Shown one piece after another: positions 1 through 7,653 of a stretch of DNA of 64,000 nucleotides. Origin of the DNA: Streptococcus oralis (GTDB lineage Bacteria > Bacillota > Bacilli > Lactobacillales > Streptococcaceae). The translations under genes were made by a program, and so were the position numbers. Position 1 is the stretch's first letter. Every line of letters starts with the position of its first letter. Under the pieces are notes generated by a model. The model had not been told where the DNA came from. It saw only the letters and a list, made by a program, of their open reading frames with translations, and did no database searches. Location: the NCBI RefSeq assembly GCF_001578935.1, contig NZ_KQ969521.1, forward strand, positions 696,553-760,552. Reading direction: 5' to 3'.

Positions 1-285
1 CATTTGCCCCATCATACTTAAAATCTCACTATTGGCACGTCGGTATAGATCTCCGACTTCATTCACTTTATTGAGCATATCAGCATAGTGGTCCATTGCT
101 TTTGAAGCTTCTCCACCCTCATAATATTTCGTTTCAGATAGGCTCTTTAATTTTGGAGCTAAGTTATTTTGAAATGAAATTTCAATGTTGGTAATGTAAG
201 ACATGATTGTATGCATTTCATCAGGATTCATGGTGATTTCGTTAGATCCACCACCACCCATTACAGTCGTTTCAGTCACTACCAT
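1..285 (-). CDS. WXG100/LXG-like T7SS protein, N-terminal part (cut by window edge)
   Basis: The first 95 codons of a reverse-strand gene that runs off the window. The start is the ATG at 283-285, with AGGAGGATTTT just upstream. The product opens with a short linker carrying four glycines (MVVTETTVMGGGGSNEI), then an alpha-helical stretch ending in ILSMMGQM, with YYEGGEA in the middle. That layout resembles the helical hairpin at the N-terminus of type VII (WXG100/LXG) substrates, but no clear W-x-G is visible. It overlaps the end of the upstream gene by 14 bp, so it belongs to the same operon. It could be another small WXG partner or the start of a toxin; the visible part cannot decide. Confidence 0.6.
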   Translation of the reverse strand, partial: MVVTETTVMGGGGSNEITMNPDEMHTIMSYITNIEISFQNNLAPKLKSLSETKYYEGGEASKAMDHYADMLNKVNEVGDLYRRANSEILSMMGQM

Positions 286-970
286 TTTCAAAATCCTCCT
301 CCCTAAACGGAATGGCAAGCCAGCTATACAATCTCTCAAGGAAATAGTATTGGCTAAAGCGGTATAACTCTTCTTGATTTACATCAAATCCCAATAGTTC
401 GCCCTCTTCTTCAACGAATAGATACGAAGCTGTTAATAATGCTGCGTGTCTGGTCTCGCACATTTGTTCCAAAGGATAATACTGTACCATTAGCGCTTGA
501 ACTGATGCTAAAGCCGTTTCGATATCAGGAGTTAGTTGCTTTCTTTCAGTTAGAAAATCAACCTCATCTTCCAGAGGAATCCTCGTCACCAATGGGAGCT
601 TGTCTTGAAGCAGCAATAAGCGACTCATAGGACTAATCTTGACAAGTTGATATCCCTGACCAGTATCTACGATTAGAATAGAAAAGTTACTGTCTCGGCA
701 TTGCATGAAATAGAAATTATTTAGAATGACCAAAGTTCTACCCAAGCAATATTCTTTTAGAGTCTCAACTATGACAAACCCTGCTTTTGTTAGTGAACCA
801 TCCTCATTCACCAAACCTTTTTTCTCAAGTTCCTCTTTGGCTATCGTCCATATGAGTTCAGAAGCAGTGACAATATCATCTAGCGTGGGCAACCCGGGCA
901 TCAACTCCCCATCAAAGGCACCAATCAAATAATGGAGTTCATGAATAGAAAACGTTTCTTTATGTGACAT
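272..970 (-). CDS. T7SSb-associated protein, resembles DUF5081 family
   Basis: A 232-residue, acidic, probably cytosolic protein with no signal peptide or membrane segment. It begins MSHKETFSIHELHYLIGAFD and has a mixed alpha/beta pattern. I associate this type of protein (DUF5081-like) with type VIIb loci, where it sits beside YwqH- and WXG-like genes and may act as an effector-loading or chaperone factor; that role is inference from context. It starts 2 bp after the WXG gene and overlaps the next gene by 14 bp, so all four genes are probably co-transcribed. The family call rests on recollection of operon order and size, not on a motif I can point to. Confidence 0.55.
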   Translation of the reverse strand: MSHKETFSIHELHYLIGAFDGELMPGLPTLDDIVTASELIWTIAKEELEKKGLVNEDGSLTKAGFVIVETLKEYCLGRTLVILNNFYFMQCRDSNFSILIVDTGQGYQLVKISPMSRLLLLQDKLPLVTRIPLEDEVDFLTERKQLTPDIETALASVQALMVQYYPLEQMCETRHAALLTASYLFVEEEGELLGFDVNQEELYRFSQYYFLERLYSWLAIPFREEDFENGSD

Positions 971-972
971 AT

Positions 973-1272
973 TTACAACCCCTTTATTGATGCAACTTCT
1001 GATGAGTTATTGTAATTATCAATTGATTTTTTCAGACCGGAGACTGCTTTTTCATGTTCGTTCATGATAGATCTTAGATCCTTATGGTATTTATGGATAA
1101 TGTCTAAATAGGATTCAAAAGCTACCTTAGTTTTTCCTGACCACTTGGCAGATTGGAGATAAGTTTTTAATCGAGTAACCGTTTGATAAGAGTTCGTCAA
1201 TTCTTGATTGATCTCTTTTGAAAGCTTAATAGCTGTCTCCAAATCCTTATATTTGATTTTTAAATCCGCCAT
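973..1272 (-). CDS. WXG100-family small secreted protein (YwqI/DUF5344-like)
   Basis: A 99-residue, highly helical protein with a W-S-G motif at residues 44-46 (SAKWSGKTKVAFESY), exactly where the turn of a WXG100 helical hairpin belongs. Lysine- and leucine-rich heptads flank it on both sides. Proteins of this kind dimerise and are exported through the type VIIb (Ess/Yuk) machinery or escort LXG toxins. The ATG at 1270-1272 follows GGAGG closely and lies 5 bp after the stop of the preceding gene. The size and the position directly after a YwqH-like gene match the ywqH-ywqI order of Bacillus. The WXG assignment is firm; the subfamily is less so. Confidence 0.75.
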   Translation of the reverse strand: MADLKIKYKDLETAIKLSKEINQELTNSYQTVTRLKTYLQSAKWSGKTKVAFESYLDIIHKYHKDLRSIMNEHEKAVSGLKKSIDNYNNSSEVASIKGL

Positions 1273-1277
1273 GAATC

Positions 1278-1680
1278 TTACCTCCGTCTTTTATTTCTAT
1301 TTTTACGTTCCTCAGCTTGACGTCTTGCTTCAGCTTCTCGCTCTTTACGCTCTTCCTCAGCTAAGCGGTCATAGTATTTATATCGTTCATAGGCTGCATC
1401 AACAGCACTCGATAAGCTTTTTGCATCACTAGACTGATTAGTTCGCACAGTATCAACTTTTCCTTTTACCCGACCTTCGCTATCACTAAAAACAATCCTC
1501 TGGAATAAAACTTGTACTCATTGAAGGTCGAGAGTTATTATAGCTATCAACTTTTCCTTCCATCTCTTTTAATTTTTCCTCAAAGCTTTTTAATTGACTG
1601 TTCAAGTCGTTATACAATGCTTTATATTGTTCCCTTTTCTTTTCTGTGTCGGTTCCAAACAACGCGTCCCATAATGACAT
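1278..1680 (-). pseudogene. Frameshifted YwqH-like (DUF5082-type) T7SS accessory protein
   Basis: Reading from the ATG at 1678-1680 (preceded by AGAAGGAGG) gives MSLWDALFGTDTEKKREQY and a coiled coil, then stops at 1486-1488 after PEDCF. Past that stop, another frame continues without interruption to a TAA at 1278-1280. It opens with SDSEGRVKGK, contains KSLSSAVDAAYERY, and ends in an Arg/Lys/Glu-rich tail. The 403-bp span is 134 codons plus one base. Deleting one T from the T5 run at 1488-1492 (minus strand) joins the two parts as DCF-SDSEGR into a 133-residue protein, the size expected for this family. It may be a broken gene, a slippage-controlled gene or a base-calling error. It is the first gene of the T7SS operon seen here. 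Confidence 0.75.
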
Positions 1681-1848
1681 ACTGAGTAGCCTCCTTCTAA
1701 AACTTTCTGCATTAAAACAAGCGAAAGCATACCACGAATTCATCAAATAAGAAGGGATAGTATGATCCCTCGAATAAAGTCGGGTAACACTTTAAAAATA
1801 TTCTCATTTTATTTTATCATATTTTCTAATTATTTAAAATCAAATGAA
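1681..1848 (-). promoter_or_regulatory. Leader and probable promoter region of the T7SS operon
   Basis: This A/T-rich stretch separates a strong hairpin terminator from the first T7SS gene. On the minus strand it contains a small inverted repeat, GGGAT-CATACT-ATCCC (about 1755-1770). No textbook -35/-10 pair stands out, so the promoter position is uncertain. An in-frame upstream ATG at 1746 exists, but the strong ribosome-binding site belongs to the ATG at 1680. Confidence 0.35.
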
Positions 1849-1885
1849 AAAGGTTCTAATCCTGTTCCGTACAGAATTAGAACTT
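1849..1885 (-). terminator. Rho-independent terminator
   Basis: A 37-bp hairpin with about 15 paired bases on each side (AAAGTTCTAATTCTGT and its near-complement) around a short loop, followed on the minus strand by TTTTTC. It would stop transcripts coming from the rpsI scar and insulate the T7SS operon. Confidence 0.75.
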
Positions 1886-1960
1886 TCAATGATTTTTTCA
1901 ACTTTTGAAGTAATACATAAAAATCTAACAGTAAGATAGACATTTCAAAAAACACGAAAA

Positions 1961-1991
1961 AAGCACCCATAGGGCAAACCTGTGAGTGCTT
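1961..1991 (-). terminator. Second hairpin terminator
   Basis: Minus-strand stem AAGCACTCACAGG pairs, with one mismatch and G-T wobbles, with a copy ending GGGTGCTT, and is followed by six T. No gene lies between this and the neighbouring hairpins, so it forms part of a terminator series downstream of the rpsI fragment. Confidence 0.6.
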
Positions 1992-2117
1992 GTAAACGTT
2001 GATAGTATCGTATTGATTAAGGTTTTGAGGCAACTGACTTTGTCAGATTGCAGCCACATTTGTAAGCGACTAAAGTCGCAACAACTGTGTCAACTGCACC
2101 AATTTAGTATGAAAATA

Positions 2118-2144
2118 TAAAAAAGAACACCTCGAAAGGTGCTC
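2118..2144 (-). terminator. Terminator directly downstream of the rpsI fragment
   Basis: Minus-strand hairpin AGCACCT-TTCG-AGGTGTT followed by six T, 27 bp after the rpsI stop codon. A UUCG tetraloop and a U-tract make this a convincing intrinsic terminator. It is probably the native rplM-rpsI terminator retained beside the attachment-site copy. Confidence 0.7.
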
Positions 2145-2170
2145 TCTGTAAGTATAGTAATTCTCTCGAA

Positions 2171-2220
2171 TTAACGTTTACTAAATTGTGATGCTTTACG
2201 AGCTTTCTTAAGACCTGGCT
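2171..2220 (-). pseudogene. rpsI: 3'-end copy of rpsI (ribosomal protein S9): integration scar (att site)
   Basis: The minus strand encodes PGLKKARKASQFSKR followed by TAA, the invariant C-terminal tail of ribosomal protein S9, with nothing resembling S9 upstream of it. No complete rpsI or rplM occurs elsewhere in the window. The 3' end of rpsI is, as I recall, a known insertion site of streptococcal integrative elements, which rebuild the gene end and leave a short copy at the other boundary. The fragment is therefore read as an attL/attR-type scar. The native-looking terminator follows it directly. Confidence 0.8.
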
Positions 2221-2323
2221 GGAAACACTTCTATTTGAATACGTTTCAGGATTCGCTTAAAACCAATGTTTTCCCACGTTTTCAGTAAGAACAATTTCAT
2301 CTAATTTGAATAACTTTCATTTG

Positions 2324-2390
2324 AATGGTGTGAATTTTACACTAAAAATACACAAATTGAGCTAGATTTTACCAAAAAGTTCACACCATT
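2324..2390. repeat. 11-bp perfect inverted repeat next to the rpsI scar
   Basis: AATGGTGTGAA at 2324-2334 and TTCACACCATT at 2380-2390 are perfect complements separated by 45 bp of A/T-rich DNA. Short TTACAA repeats follow at 2431, 2455 and 2475. Beside an attachment-site scar, such spaced repeats could be arm sites for a recombinase or excisionase, or part of an origin. There is no direct proof. Confidence 0.5.
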
Positions 2391-2484
2391 TAAATTGTTA
2401 TTGTTTTGTACATTTTATAAAAACAAAACCTTACAAGGAATTCTATGTGTTCGATTACAAGTGTTTACGGGGCATTACAAATTA

Positions 2485-3072
2485 TCACAAATATCTCTCA
2501 ATATGCTCTATAAATATAAAAGGTTCTATATCCTTGTGAGCGAGACCTTTAGATAGAGTAAGGCATTGTTTTGCTGTACCTTTTCCTGGTCGATGGTAAA
2601 ACGTTCTAATCCCTTGAAGGAATATTCCAAAACGCGAATGACGTTCCGAGGCTGTCATCTCATCTAAATATTTGTCAACAGCTAAAGCGAATACATTTCC
2701 ATAATACCTATCATCGTCAAATCTTGTTCTAGTCATATAATCTTGAATGTCATAAAGCATAGATTTCATATTTCGATAATTGGGTGCTCCCACCAATGCT
2801 CGACTAGCTCTATTTATACCATCAACATAACTGTAAGCATCATTTAATTTACCAAAATCCCAAAACCTTTTAGAATCAAAATACTCATACTCCATATCTA
2901 GTTGTGATTTTAATATTCTTAAAATGGACAGTGCTGTACTGTCATCTTTATTTTTTATTGCCACATAAGCTTCTTCTACTCCGGTATTATAAAAATCAAT
3001 GTGCTGATTAATTTCAGAACCTAGAACACCTGTAATATCAAATTGTAATTTATCTTGATTTAAACTAATCAT
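2485..3072 (-). CDS. Uncharacterised protein, third gene of the Gabija operon
   Basis: A 195-residue soluble protein that I do not recognise. It has no signal peptide, no membrane segment and no nucleotide-binding motif. The sequence is mostly helical with many aromatics (WDFGKLNDAYSYVDG; YYGNVFALAVDKYLDEM) and ends in HIERYL. Its ATG overlaps the last bases of gajB (ATGA type, 4 bp), so it is very likely translated by coupling and made together with GajB. Standard Gabija systems have two genes, so this may be an accessory subunit, a regulator or a guard protein, or simply cargo. The gene is intact and shares the base composition of gajAB. Confidence 0.75.
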   Translation of the reverse strand: MISLNQDKLQFDITGVLGSEINQHIDFYNTGVEEAYVAIKNKDDSTALSILRILKSQLDMEYEYFDSKRFWDFGKLNDAYSYVDGINRASRALVGAPNYRNMKSMLYDIQDYMTRTRFDDDRYYGNVFALAVDKYLDEMTASERHSRFGIFLQGIRTFYHRPGKGTAKQCLTLSKGLAHKDIEPFIFIEHIERYL

Positions 3073-4607
3073 ATATGCCGTCTTTCTATAAAATCTTCAA
3101 AAGAAAATTTCTCATTATTGTTGCTTAATAATCTATTGATTTCATCAATATAAATTGTCTGATTATCAATAATAATAACCTTTGATTTTGCTCTAGTAAT
3201 CGCAACATAATGATCTTCAAATTTTAACCCTTGTTTGCGATCAATCAAATATTCTACAAAAATTACTACAGTATCTGCAGCTAAACCTTTTGATCCATGA
3301 GTAGTCATTAATAAATTATTACTCATTAAACCCGTATCAAATAATTTTTTATTATCAAAATTACTTAAAACTTCCAGCAGTATTTGACTTTCTAACTTAT
3401 CTTCATAAATTGTAAGTGAAACATCTAAATACGAAGCTATTTCTTCAACAAGTGACTGTGTAGGTCGTTGACGAAGCCTCTTTAATTTTTTTAAAAGTTC
3501 TTTCCTAAATTCATCGTTATATTCAGGAAAAAGATTATTCAATACATCATACTCAGAAAAGTCTTCAAGAAAGTAATATTGAGCCATAGATTGCAAAAAA
3601 TTACTGTTAGTACAATCTATAAATGGATTTTTTCTAACGTAATCAACTTTATTTGGAAGAATATCATTCAAATGTGTCGCAGTTTCTTCAATATCTTTAT
3701 TAATTCCAATTAAAAAATAATTTTTTTCTTGTAAATTTATATCCCCATTATCAATAAGGTACTTAATAACATCTTCTTTTAAGTAATCCTGATTAGGTTC
3801 TAAATATAGAATTGAACCCTCTTCTCTAATATTATCGACAGTCACTTCAGGAGTCAGAGCTAAAGAGAAATCCACTATTCTAGGCAGACTTCTAAAATTC
3901 CCAATAAATCTCTCTTTTCTAAAATCATTTTTGGTTTCCCATAAATTGTTTATATATTTGGGCGACGCTCCTCTCCACTGATAAATAGATTGCTTATCAT
4001 CTCCTACAATAAATAAAGGAATCCCTAACTCATTTTTTAGATACAGAAATAAATCATTCATAGACTGGTCGCAATCCTGAAATTCATCAATATACAAAGT
4101 ATTAAATTTATATTTTATATATTCCGACGCAGAATCTATTGTCTTCAAAATATCTAAAGCAACTTCACATTTGAAATTCTTGCCGTGTTTAGAAGTAGGA
4201 AAGTCGTAAGTCCCAAAAATACCATCTTGCAATATTTGTTTTATGCCAGTGCTATAGTGGCTAAAATTATGTTCTATCCGAAAGCTAAACTGTACAGATG
4301 TTTGAATTTCGTATTTCTGATTAAGAAAAGGAAGGATTATTTCTTTATCTAAAAACGAATCGATGGTCGATACAACAACGTTGTCCGAAATATCAACTAA
4401 TTTTTGCTTTATTTCCTCCGTTGCATTTCGAGTAAAAGTTATTGCTGCTAATTTTTGATAATTATTTAACCGTTCAGAATCACTTTTAAGCTTTTTAGTT
4501 AAAAAAGTTGTTTTTCCCGAACCTGCGTTCGCTAAAACTAAAATATTCCCTTGGTGTTCCAATAATTCTTTTTTAACATCCTCGTCATGTGTAACAATAT
4601 CATTCAT
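3069..4607 (-). CDS. gajB: GajB-like UvrD/PcrA-family helicase (Gabija defence)
   Basis: A superfamily 1 helicase of 512 residues, close to the usual GajB size. Motifs in order: Walker A ANAGSGKT (residues 26-33); motif Ia AAITFTRNATEEIK; Walker B YIDEFQD; motif III IVGDDKQSIYQWRGA; motif V TTHGSKGLAAD; motif VI YVAITRAKSK. Large accessory subdomains of PcrA/UvrD are reduced. In Gabija, GajB binds GajA and is thought to sense or generate DNA ends that release GajA nuclease activity during phage infection. The start overlaps the end of gajA by 8 bp and the end overlaps the next gene by 4 bp, so the three are translationally coupled. Confidence 0.88.
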   Translation of the reverse strand: MNDIVTHDEDVKKELLEHQGNILVLANAGSGKTTFLTKKLKSDSERLNNYQKLAAITFTRNATEEIKQKLVDISDNVVVSTIDSFLDKEIILPFLNQKYEIQTSVQFSFRIEHNFSHYSTGIKQILQDGIFGTYDFPTSKHGKNFKCEVALDILKTIDSASEYIKYKFNTLYIDEFQDCDQSMNDLFLYLKNELGIPLFIVGDDKQSIYQWRGASPKYINNLWETKNDFRKERFIGNFRSLPRIVDFSLALTPEVTVDNIREEGSILYLEPNQDYLKEDVIKYLIDNGDINLQEKNYFLIGINKDIEETATHLNDILPNKVDYVRKNPFIDCTNSNFLQSMAQYYFLEDFSEYDVLNNLFPEYNDEFRKELLKKLKRLRQRPTQSLVEEIASYLDVSLTIYEDKLESQILLEVLSNFDNKKLFDTGLMSNNLLMTTHGSKGLAADTVVIFVEYLIDRKQGLKFEDHYVAITRAKSKVIIIDNQTIYIDEINRLLSNNNEKFSFEDFIERRHI

Positions 4608-6357
4608 AGTCTAAGAACTCCGCCAAAACTTTAAAATTTCCTGACTCCACAATCTTAAGCGCAATCTCTGTAGTAAGATAATTATCTATATATTCCAACA
4701 TGTTGTACTGTTTACTACTTTGTAACCAATTTACAAAATCAAATTCACTCATTCCACTCCTCTCGCTATCGGATAAAACCTGAGCCAAGTCATTTTCTAA
4801 ATCAACTTCTGATATAAATATTCCCTCTGCATTTAATTGAGATACTAGACTCTGGTTAGTCGAATATAGTTCTTCTTTTTTAGACTTTATATTCTGTTTT
4901 CTCTCATCTTTGGAAGAGAAATCTATACGATAATTATCTAATCTAGGAGTCACACTTTGATCAAGCAAGTCAATACACCTATTCAAACCAATAGGAGAAA
5001 ACACATGTTTATCACCACGACTAGCTTTTAAATCATTATCAGTTTTAATCCAAATATCAATTCCTAATGCTCTATATAGCTCTGAATAAGGTTTAAAATT
5101 TATTCCATCAACTTGTAATAAGTATTTTCCATCAGACTCGAAATCGGGACTTATATATTCAAAAATAGCAGAAAATAGATAATATTCTGATGGACCTTCA
5201 ACCAAAAGAATCCTATCATAAAAGATTGACTGTGCCAATGATTTATTTAATTTTTTCTTTAAATTTGAAAATTCATCAGGAACTGTGTAATAGACTGATT
5301 GCCCCGTTGCATCTTGTTGATTGGTTATCTTAATGAGTTGAGTATTATCCATTTCATAAAGAACTTCGGCTGAATGAGTTGTTAGAAAAAAGTATTCATA
5401 AATATTCTGAACAAAAAGTTGTTTTGAAAGAGAAATTTGAACTGAACGATGTAAGCTATTCTCTGGTTCCTCAATTAAATAAATTATTACCTTGTTGCTA
5501 TATTGTTTTTCTGAAATCAAATGATTAATAGCATATGATAAAAGTTTTTTACGACCGTCTCCCGATGTTGGATAATTGTTAGTATCATCATTCCAGTTAA
5601 TGTATGGCGTAAGATTATCTAAATATCCTGAGATGGATATTTCTGATTGAATTTTAATTTCTAAATTTTCTTTACGATAACTTTTATAGGCTTCAGTCAA
5701 CTGTGATTGAACACGAGTGATTAAATGTAAGTTAGAAATATTCTCATTTAGCTTTTCAATATTATTCTCAATCTCTTCCTCAAGCTTTACATCCTCGCCA
5801 GTTTTAGAATCATCAGAGAACAATAACCTTCTATTTCGCTTAAAAAAGGAATCTAACTCTATAGCGGGATTTACATAAACTATTTGAAATATTTTATCAA
5901 TGTCACTTCTTGTACCATATTGGGGGACTTCAACTAAATTATCTAGTGTTGAACCCCAGCTTAATACCGGATTTCCAAATAACTCTTTCTCATTGTAAAC
6001 TGCTTCTAATGAGATAAAGAATGTGTCTAAGCTAGAGTTATTTCTTGCTCCAGCTACCGTTGAAATTAGAAGGCGAGAATGTGAAGTTTTTAGTAGTTCT
6101 TCATCTCCCTCCATTTTTCTATCAGACAAATCAAGTTCAAGTTGTATTTTTATAGGTCTACTAGTATCATGTTTATGATAATCTGATTTAATGAAACCTT
6201 TATTTCTGATAGTTCTATCCAAGAGGTATCTTATTGCGAATAAGAGATTTGTTTTTCCTGAATCATTCATTCCAAATATTACATTTTTATTTGACAAATC
6301 AATCTCAATAGAACTAAAATTACGAAAATTTTCAATTACTAGTTTTTTAAATTCCAT
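4600..6357 (-). CDS. gajA: GajA-like OLD-family ATPase/TOPRIM nuclease (Gabija defence)
   Basis: A 585-residue overcoming-lysogeny-defect (OLD) family nuclease, the GajA size. The N-terminal ABC-type ATPase shows Walker A GMNDSGKT (29-36), a signature-like TSGDGRKKLL (264-273), Walker B with EEPE (296-299) and an H-loop TTHS (326-329). The C-terminal TOPRIM domain starts at RILLVEGPSEYYL (metal-binding Glu 387) and continues through the acidic KTDND (438-442). Known GajA is a tetrameric DNA-nicking enzyme held in check by nucleotides. It lies 33 bp downstream of pezT behind AGGGGAAGTT and overlaps gajB. Adjacency of an OLD nuclease and a UvrD-like helicase is the Gabija signature. Confidence 0.88.
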   Translation of the reverse strand: MEFKKLVIENFRNFSSIEIDLSNKNVIFGMNDSGKTNLLFAIRYLLDRTIRNKGFIKSDYHKHDTSRPIKIQLELDLSDRKMEGDEELLKTSHSRLLISTVAGARNNSSLDTFFISLEAVYNEKELFGNPVLSWGSTLDNLVEVPQYGTRSDIDKIFQIVYVNPAIELDSFFKRNRRLLFSDDSKTGEDVKLEEEIENNIEKLNENISNLHLITRVQSQLTEAYKSYRKENLEIKIQSEISISGYLDNLTPYINWNDDTNNYPTSGDGRKKLLSYAINHLISEKQYSNKVIIYLIEEPENSLHRSVQISLSKQLFVQNIYEYFFLTTHSAEVLYEMDNTQLIKITNQQDATGQSVYYTVPDEFSNLKKKLNKSLAQSIFYDRILLVEGPSEYYLFSAIFEYISPDFESDGKYLLQVDGINFKPYSELYRALGIDIWIKTDNDLKASRGDKHVFSPIGLNRCIDLLDQSVTPRLDNYRIDFSSKDERKQNIKSKKEELYSTNQSLVSQLNAEGIFISEVDLENDLAQVLSDSERSGMSEFDFVNWLQSSKQYNMLEYIDNYLTTEIALKIVESGNFKVLAEFLDYE

Positions 6358-6390
6358 AACTTCCCCTAATATTTTTAAAAAAAAATCAAA

Positions 6391-7152
6391 CTACTTGATA
6401 TTTAATGAATTCAACCGTTCCTGTCCCACCTTCAGCATCTCTTCCTCCACCTTACTCCATTTTCCGAAGAGGCATGCTTGTAGAACTTCTGCTGCTGAGG
6501 TTTCGTCTACTTGCGAATCATAAACACACGATTGATCTCTTTGGTAAATTTGAATTTGATTAAATAGCTGAACATTTTCTAATTCTCGTAAGTTATCAAC
6601 TAAATGTTCTACAATTCCATCATGGTTCTCTTTGGGAGTCGCTCTAGCTTGACTAGGATCTATAGCATAGAGCTCTTCATAACGTATCAAGGTACTGAGA
6701 TAGGACAATTCTGGCTTGGTCGCAATTAGTGCAAGTGAGACTTGATATCCTTTAGTTATCAATAATTGTGCCGTTTTTCTAGGAACTTCTGTTGTTCTCA
6801 AGGTGCCCTCTATTAACAAATGATAACCTTGTTTACTCAATTCATCTACGAGATGTTCAACCATTTTTCCCGCAAATACTTTGGTATAATCCACACTGTC
6901 TTTTCCATACTTTTCCTGTAGGTCAAGGTAGTTCGGATGAAAAGAACGATAACTATCTCCATCAATGATAATGATATTGCCTTGAAATTCCCTTTGTTTA
7001 ATACGATGAATCGTTGTTTTACCAGCACCACTTTGTCCACCTAGCAAGATGGCCTTGGGCTGAGACGAAGTTGTTTTACCACGAGTTAAAGAACGAACGA
7101 GTCGTTTGGATGCTCGTTCAAAATCATCTTGACTAAATTCTTCTAGTTTCAT
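6391..7152 (-). CDS. pezT: PezT zeta toxin (UDP-N-acetylglucosamine kinase)
   Basis: A 253-residue zeta-family toxin. The P-loop GQSGAGKT spans residues 39-46 with Lys45, and Asp66 in IIIDGDSYRS is the expected catalytic base; both positions match pneumococcal PezT. The enzyme phosphorylates UDP-N-acetylglucosamine, poisoning peptidoglycan synthesis when the antitoxin is lost. Its ATG overlaps the pezA stop by one base (TAATG), with GGTGGTGG as ribosome-binding site. In pneumococcus this pair lies on pathogenicity island PPI-1. Here gajAB follow 33 bp downstream, which suggests one defence operon. Confidence 0.93.
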   Translation of the reverse strand: MKLEEFSQDDFERASKRLVRSLTRGKTTSSQPKAILLGGQSGAGKTTIHRIKQREFQGNIIIIDGDSYRSFHPNYLDLQEKYGKDSVDYTKVFAGKMVEHLVDELSKQGYHLLIEGTLRTTEVPRKTAQLLITKGYQVSLALIATKPELSYLSTLIRYEELYAIDPSQARATPKENHDGIVEHLVDNLRELENVQLFNQIQIYQRDQSCVYDSQVDETSAAEVLQACLFGKWSKVEEEMLKVGQERLNSLNIK

Positions 7153-7628
7153 TAAGCCACCACCAGATGAGTAGCTTGTTCTAGCATACGTTCAATGCCA
7201 TCCAAATAGCCATTGTATCGCTCTACATCCTCAAAAGTTCCTACAAGATAAATCTTCGTGTTAATCAAATCAGAAAGATCATCGCTCATTAGAACCCAAG
7301 GATTATTAGCATCATCAAATGCAATTTCTAGTTCATCTTGTAAACGATAAAGTTGCGCTAAGATATTCGCCCCTCGCTCTTTAATCACTTCAATTTTCAG
7401 AGTTAACTGATAATCTTCTACTGGTGTGAGCATTTTTTCCTCCCCTACGATATCGATATAAGAAACATTAAATTTCTTGCAGATACGATCTATTAATTCT
7501 GTCGAAACTCGACTTGTTCCATTTTCATAACGACTCAGACTATTTCTAGAAATACCAACAATCTTTGCAAACTCAGGCTGGGTTAATTTATGTGTTTTAC
7601 GTAACGATTTTATATTTTCTCCAATCAT
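7152..7628 (-). CDS. pezA: PezA antitoxin / autorepressor (XRE family)
   Basis: A 158-residue antitoxin. Residues 1-65 form an XRE helix-turn-helix (LTQPEFAKIVGISRNSLSRY); the remainder is the acidic helical domain that blocks the PezT ATP site. The protein represses its own promoter with PezT as co-repressor. The ATG at 7626-7628 follows AGGAGGAGTTAC. Directly upstream is a strong promoter overlapped by a long palindrome that fits a PezA operator. It is the first gene of the pezAT-gajAB operon, so PezA may indirectly set the level of the Gabija proteins. Confidence 0.93.
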   Translation of the reverse strand: MIGENIKSLRKTHKLTQPEFAKIVGISRNSLSRYENGTSRVSTELIDRICKKFNVSYIDIVGEEKMLTPVEDYQLTLKIEVIKERGANILAQLYRLQDELEIAFDDANNPWVLMSDDLSDLINTKIYLVGTFEDVERYNGYLDGIERMLEQATHLVVA

Positions 7629-7653
7629 GTAACTCCTCCTTTTATTTATTTCT

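Noticed and set aside
1830-2033. 67-codon reverse-strand frame downstream of the rpsI scar
   Set aside because: It is made up of two terminator hairpins and their flanks, has no ribosome-binding site and no protein-like pattern.
2025-2110. Possible BOX-type pneumococcal repeat (small hairpins CGACTTTAGTCG and CTGACAAAGTCAG)
   Set aside because: The hairpins and a CTCAAAACC string recall BOX elements, but the order and length do not match what I remember of boxA-boxB-boxC.
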